This document shows, one piece after another, positions 63,465-64,000 of a stretch of DNA of 64,000 nucleotides (position 1 is its first letter; each line of letters opens with the position of its first letter). Source of the DNA: Phycisphaeraceae bacterium (GTDB lineage: Bacteria > Planctomycetota > Phycisphaerae > Phycisphaerales > UBA1924); NCBI GenBank assembly GCA_019636795.1, contig JAHBWW010000006.1, positions 165,253 to 229,252 of the forward strand, written 5' to 3'. The translations under genes and the position numbers were made by a program. Below the pieces are notes generated by a model. That model had not been told where the DNA came from, made no database searches, and saw only the letters and a program-made list of their open reading frames with translations.

Positions 63465-64000
63465 CGGGGTGTTCCGTGGGCAGTGTGAGTTTGTGCTGTG
63501 CGAGTTGGTGGTAGAGCGCGAGGCAGTCGTCGAGGACGGCTGCGAGGTGCGAGGGGACGCGCTCATTTTTAGGGAGATACGGTGCGAAACTGGTTGATGC
63601 GTAGACGCTGTCGTACCAGTGTGGTCCCCAGACGCCATCGGTGTCGCGTGGTCCGGGCTGCCATGAGAGCATGGCGTTTGTGAAGGGGATGTCGAGTGCG
63701 TGACACAAGCGAGAGAGCATTGAGTGAGGATCGAGCAGGATGTCGCGTGAGTCGATGACGATGGGCATTTTTCCGGTGCGCCGGTAGAGCGAGGCGAAGA
63801 GTTCGAGTTGTTGCGGGAGGCCTAGGTCGGTGGGGCGTGGGTCGGGGATGACTTTGATGAAACTGGTGATCATGTCCTCGGGCTGGCGGATGAGGAAGAC
63901 GTTGTGGAGTGAGTGGATCCATTTGCGCCCGACCTCGGGGGTGAGGTGATGGGCCATGTGTTTCTGGTACCAGATTGTTTTGTTGCGTGGGATTGGGCCG
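63445..64000 (-). CDS. Sulfotransferase-like protein (partial)
   Basis: The frame is open to the right edge, so the start lies beyond 64000 (about 184 residues seen). KTIWYQKHMAHHL, then VFLIRQPEDMITSF and MPIVIDSRDILLDP, LCHALDIPF resemble the PAPS-dependent sulfotransferase fold (3'-phosphate-binding Arg in the IRQP motif). Tied to the class IV aminotransferase by an overlap; similar pairs are familiar to me from other bacteria, but the reaction is unknown. Confidence 0.65.
   Translation of the reverse strand, partial: GPIPRNKTIWYQKHMAHHLTPEVGRKWIHSLHNVFLIRQPEDMITSFIKVIPDPRPTDLGLPQQLELFASLYRRTGKMPIVIDSRDILLDPHSMLSRLCHALDIPFTNAMLSWQPGPRDTDGVWGPHWYDSVYASTSFAPYLPKNERVPSHLAAVLDDCLALYHQLAQHKLTLPTEHPDAPDLQ

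Overview
The window looks like a chromosome segment of a planctomycete, most likely class Phycisphaerae. The evidence is high GC; PEP-CTERM-type C-termini ending in short hydrophobic helices plus Arg tails; a secreted protein with a C-terminal dockerin-like pair of DxNxDG motifs; prepilin-like proteins of the planctomycete type (one with a terminal LDGH motif); and the planctomycete/verrucomicrobial small basic protein. This is inference from recognised protein families; no search was run.

Left part (1-7.4 kb): an integrative element ending at tRNA-Asp(GTC). It carries the C-terminal end of an APAZ-domain effector and an overlapping short prokaryotic Argonaute (MID-PIWI, PIWI catalytic residues missing). 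Next come an unrecognised 219-aa protein, a 1.4-kb ORF-poor stretch with a group II intron domain V-like 34-mer, an XRE repressor/ImmA protease pair with promoter and palindromic operator, two small HTH proteins and a tyrosine integrase whose reading frame runs into the antisense of the tRNA. The likely defence cargo is a short-pAgo abortive-infection system whose effector domain lies left of the window.

7.5-35 kb is mostly core chromosome: lnt-accD, a histidine-phosphatase-like protein lacking its catalytic histidines, rpe, a UDP-sugar pyrophosphorylase, a thioredoxin-like protein, an MFS carrier, trpB, purN, nadB and dnaX-ybaB. dnaX carries a -1 frameshift signal (A AAA AAA plus a downstream hairpin), so it should make both gamma and tau. 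The SRP RNA gene lies between a pilin-like gene and a membrane PIN-TRAM gene. 32-35 kb holds exported structural or secretion-type proteins. 35.9-40.8 kb is a small phage head module (portal, scaffold-like, SU10-type capsid, three small proteins) with no terminase, tail or integrase.

41-54 kb contains an aminotransferase, the small basic protein, nuoI, a XerD-like recombinase and a complete histidine operon. The operon is preceded by a classical attenuator (promoter, His-rich leader peptide with 7 His codons, terminator) and reads hisG-hisC-hisB-hisH-hisF, then a 950-residue HisA-HisI-HisE-HisD fusion. This stretch is riddled with a palindromic element (about 70 bp, arms CCGGATCTTTGGGC / GCCCAAAGATCCGG). 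It also occurs at 32.6 and 35.6 kb and is inserted in frame inside xerD and three times inside the his fusion, reminiscent of the coding-sequence-invading palindromic elements of Rickettsia.

54-64 kb: a glycine-rich RRM protein, tRNA-Lys(CTT), rpmF-plsX, fabH, a GNAT acetyltransferase, a seven-EF-hand membrane protein, a class IV aminotransferase and a partial sulfotransferase-like gene. Several genes have the extended -10 TGnTACACT six bases before ATG, which suggests leaderless mRNAs.
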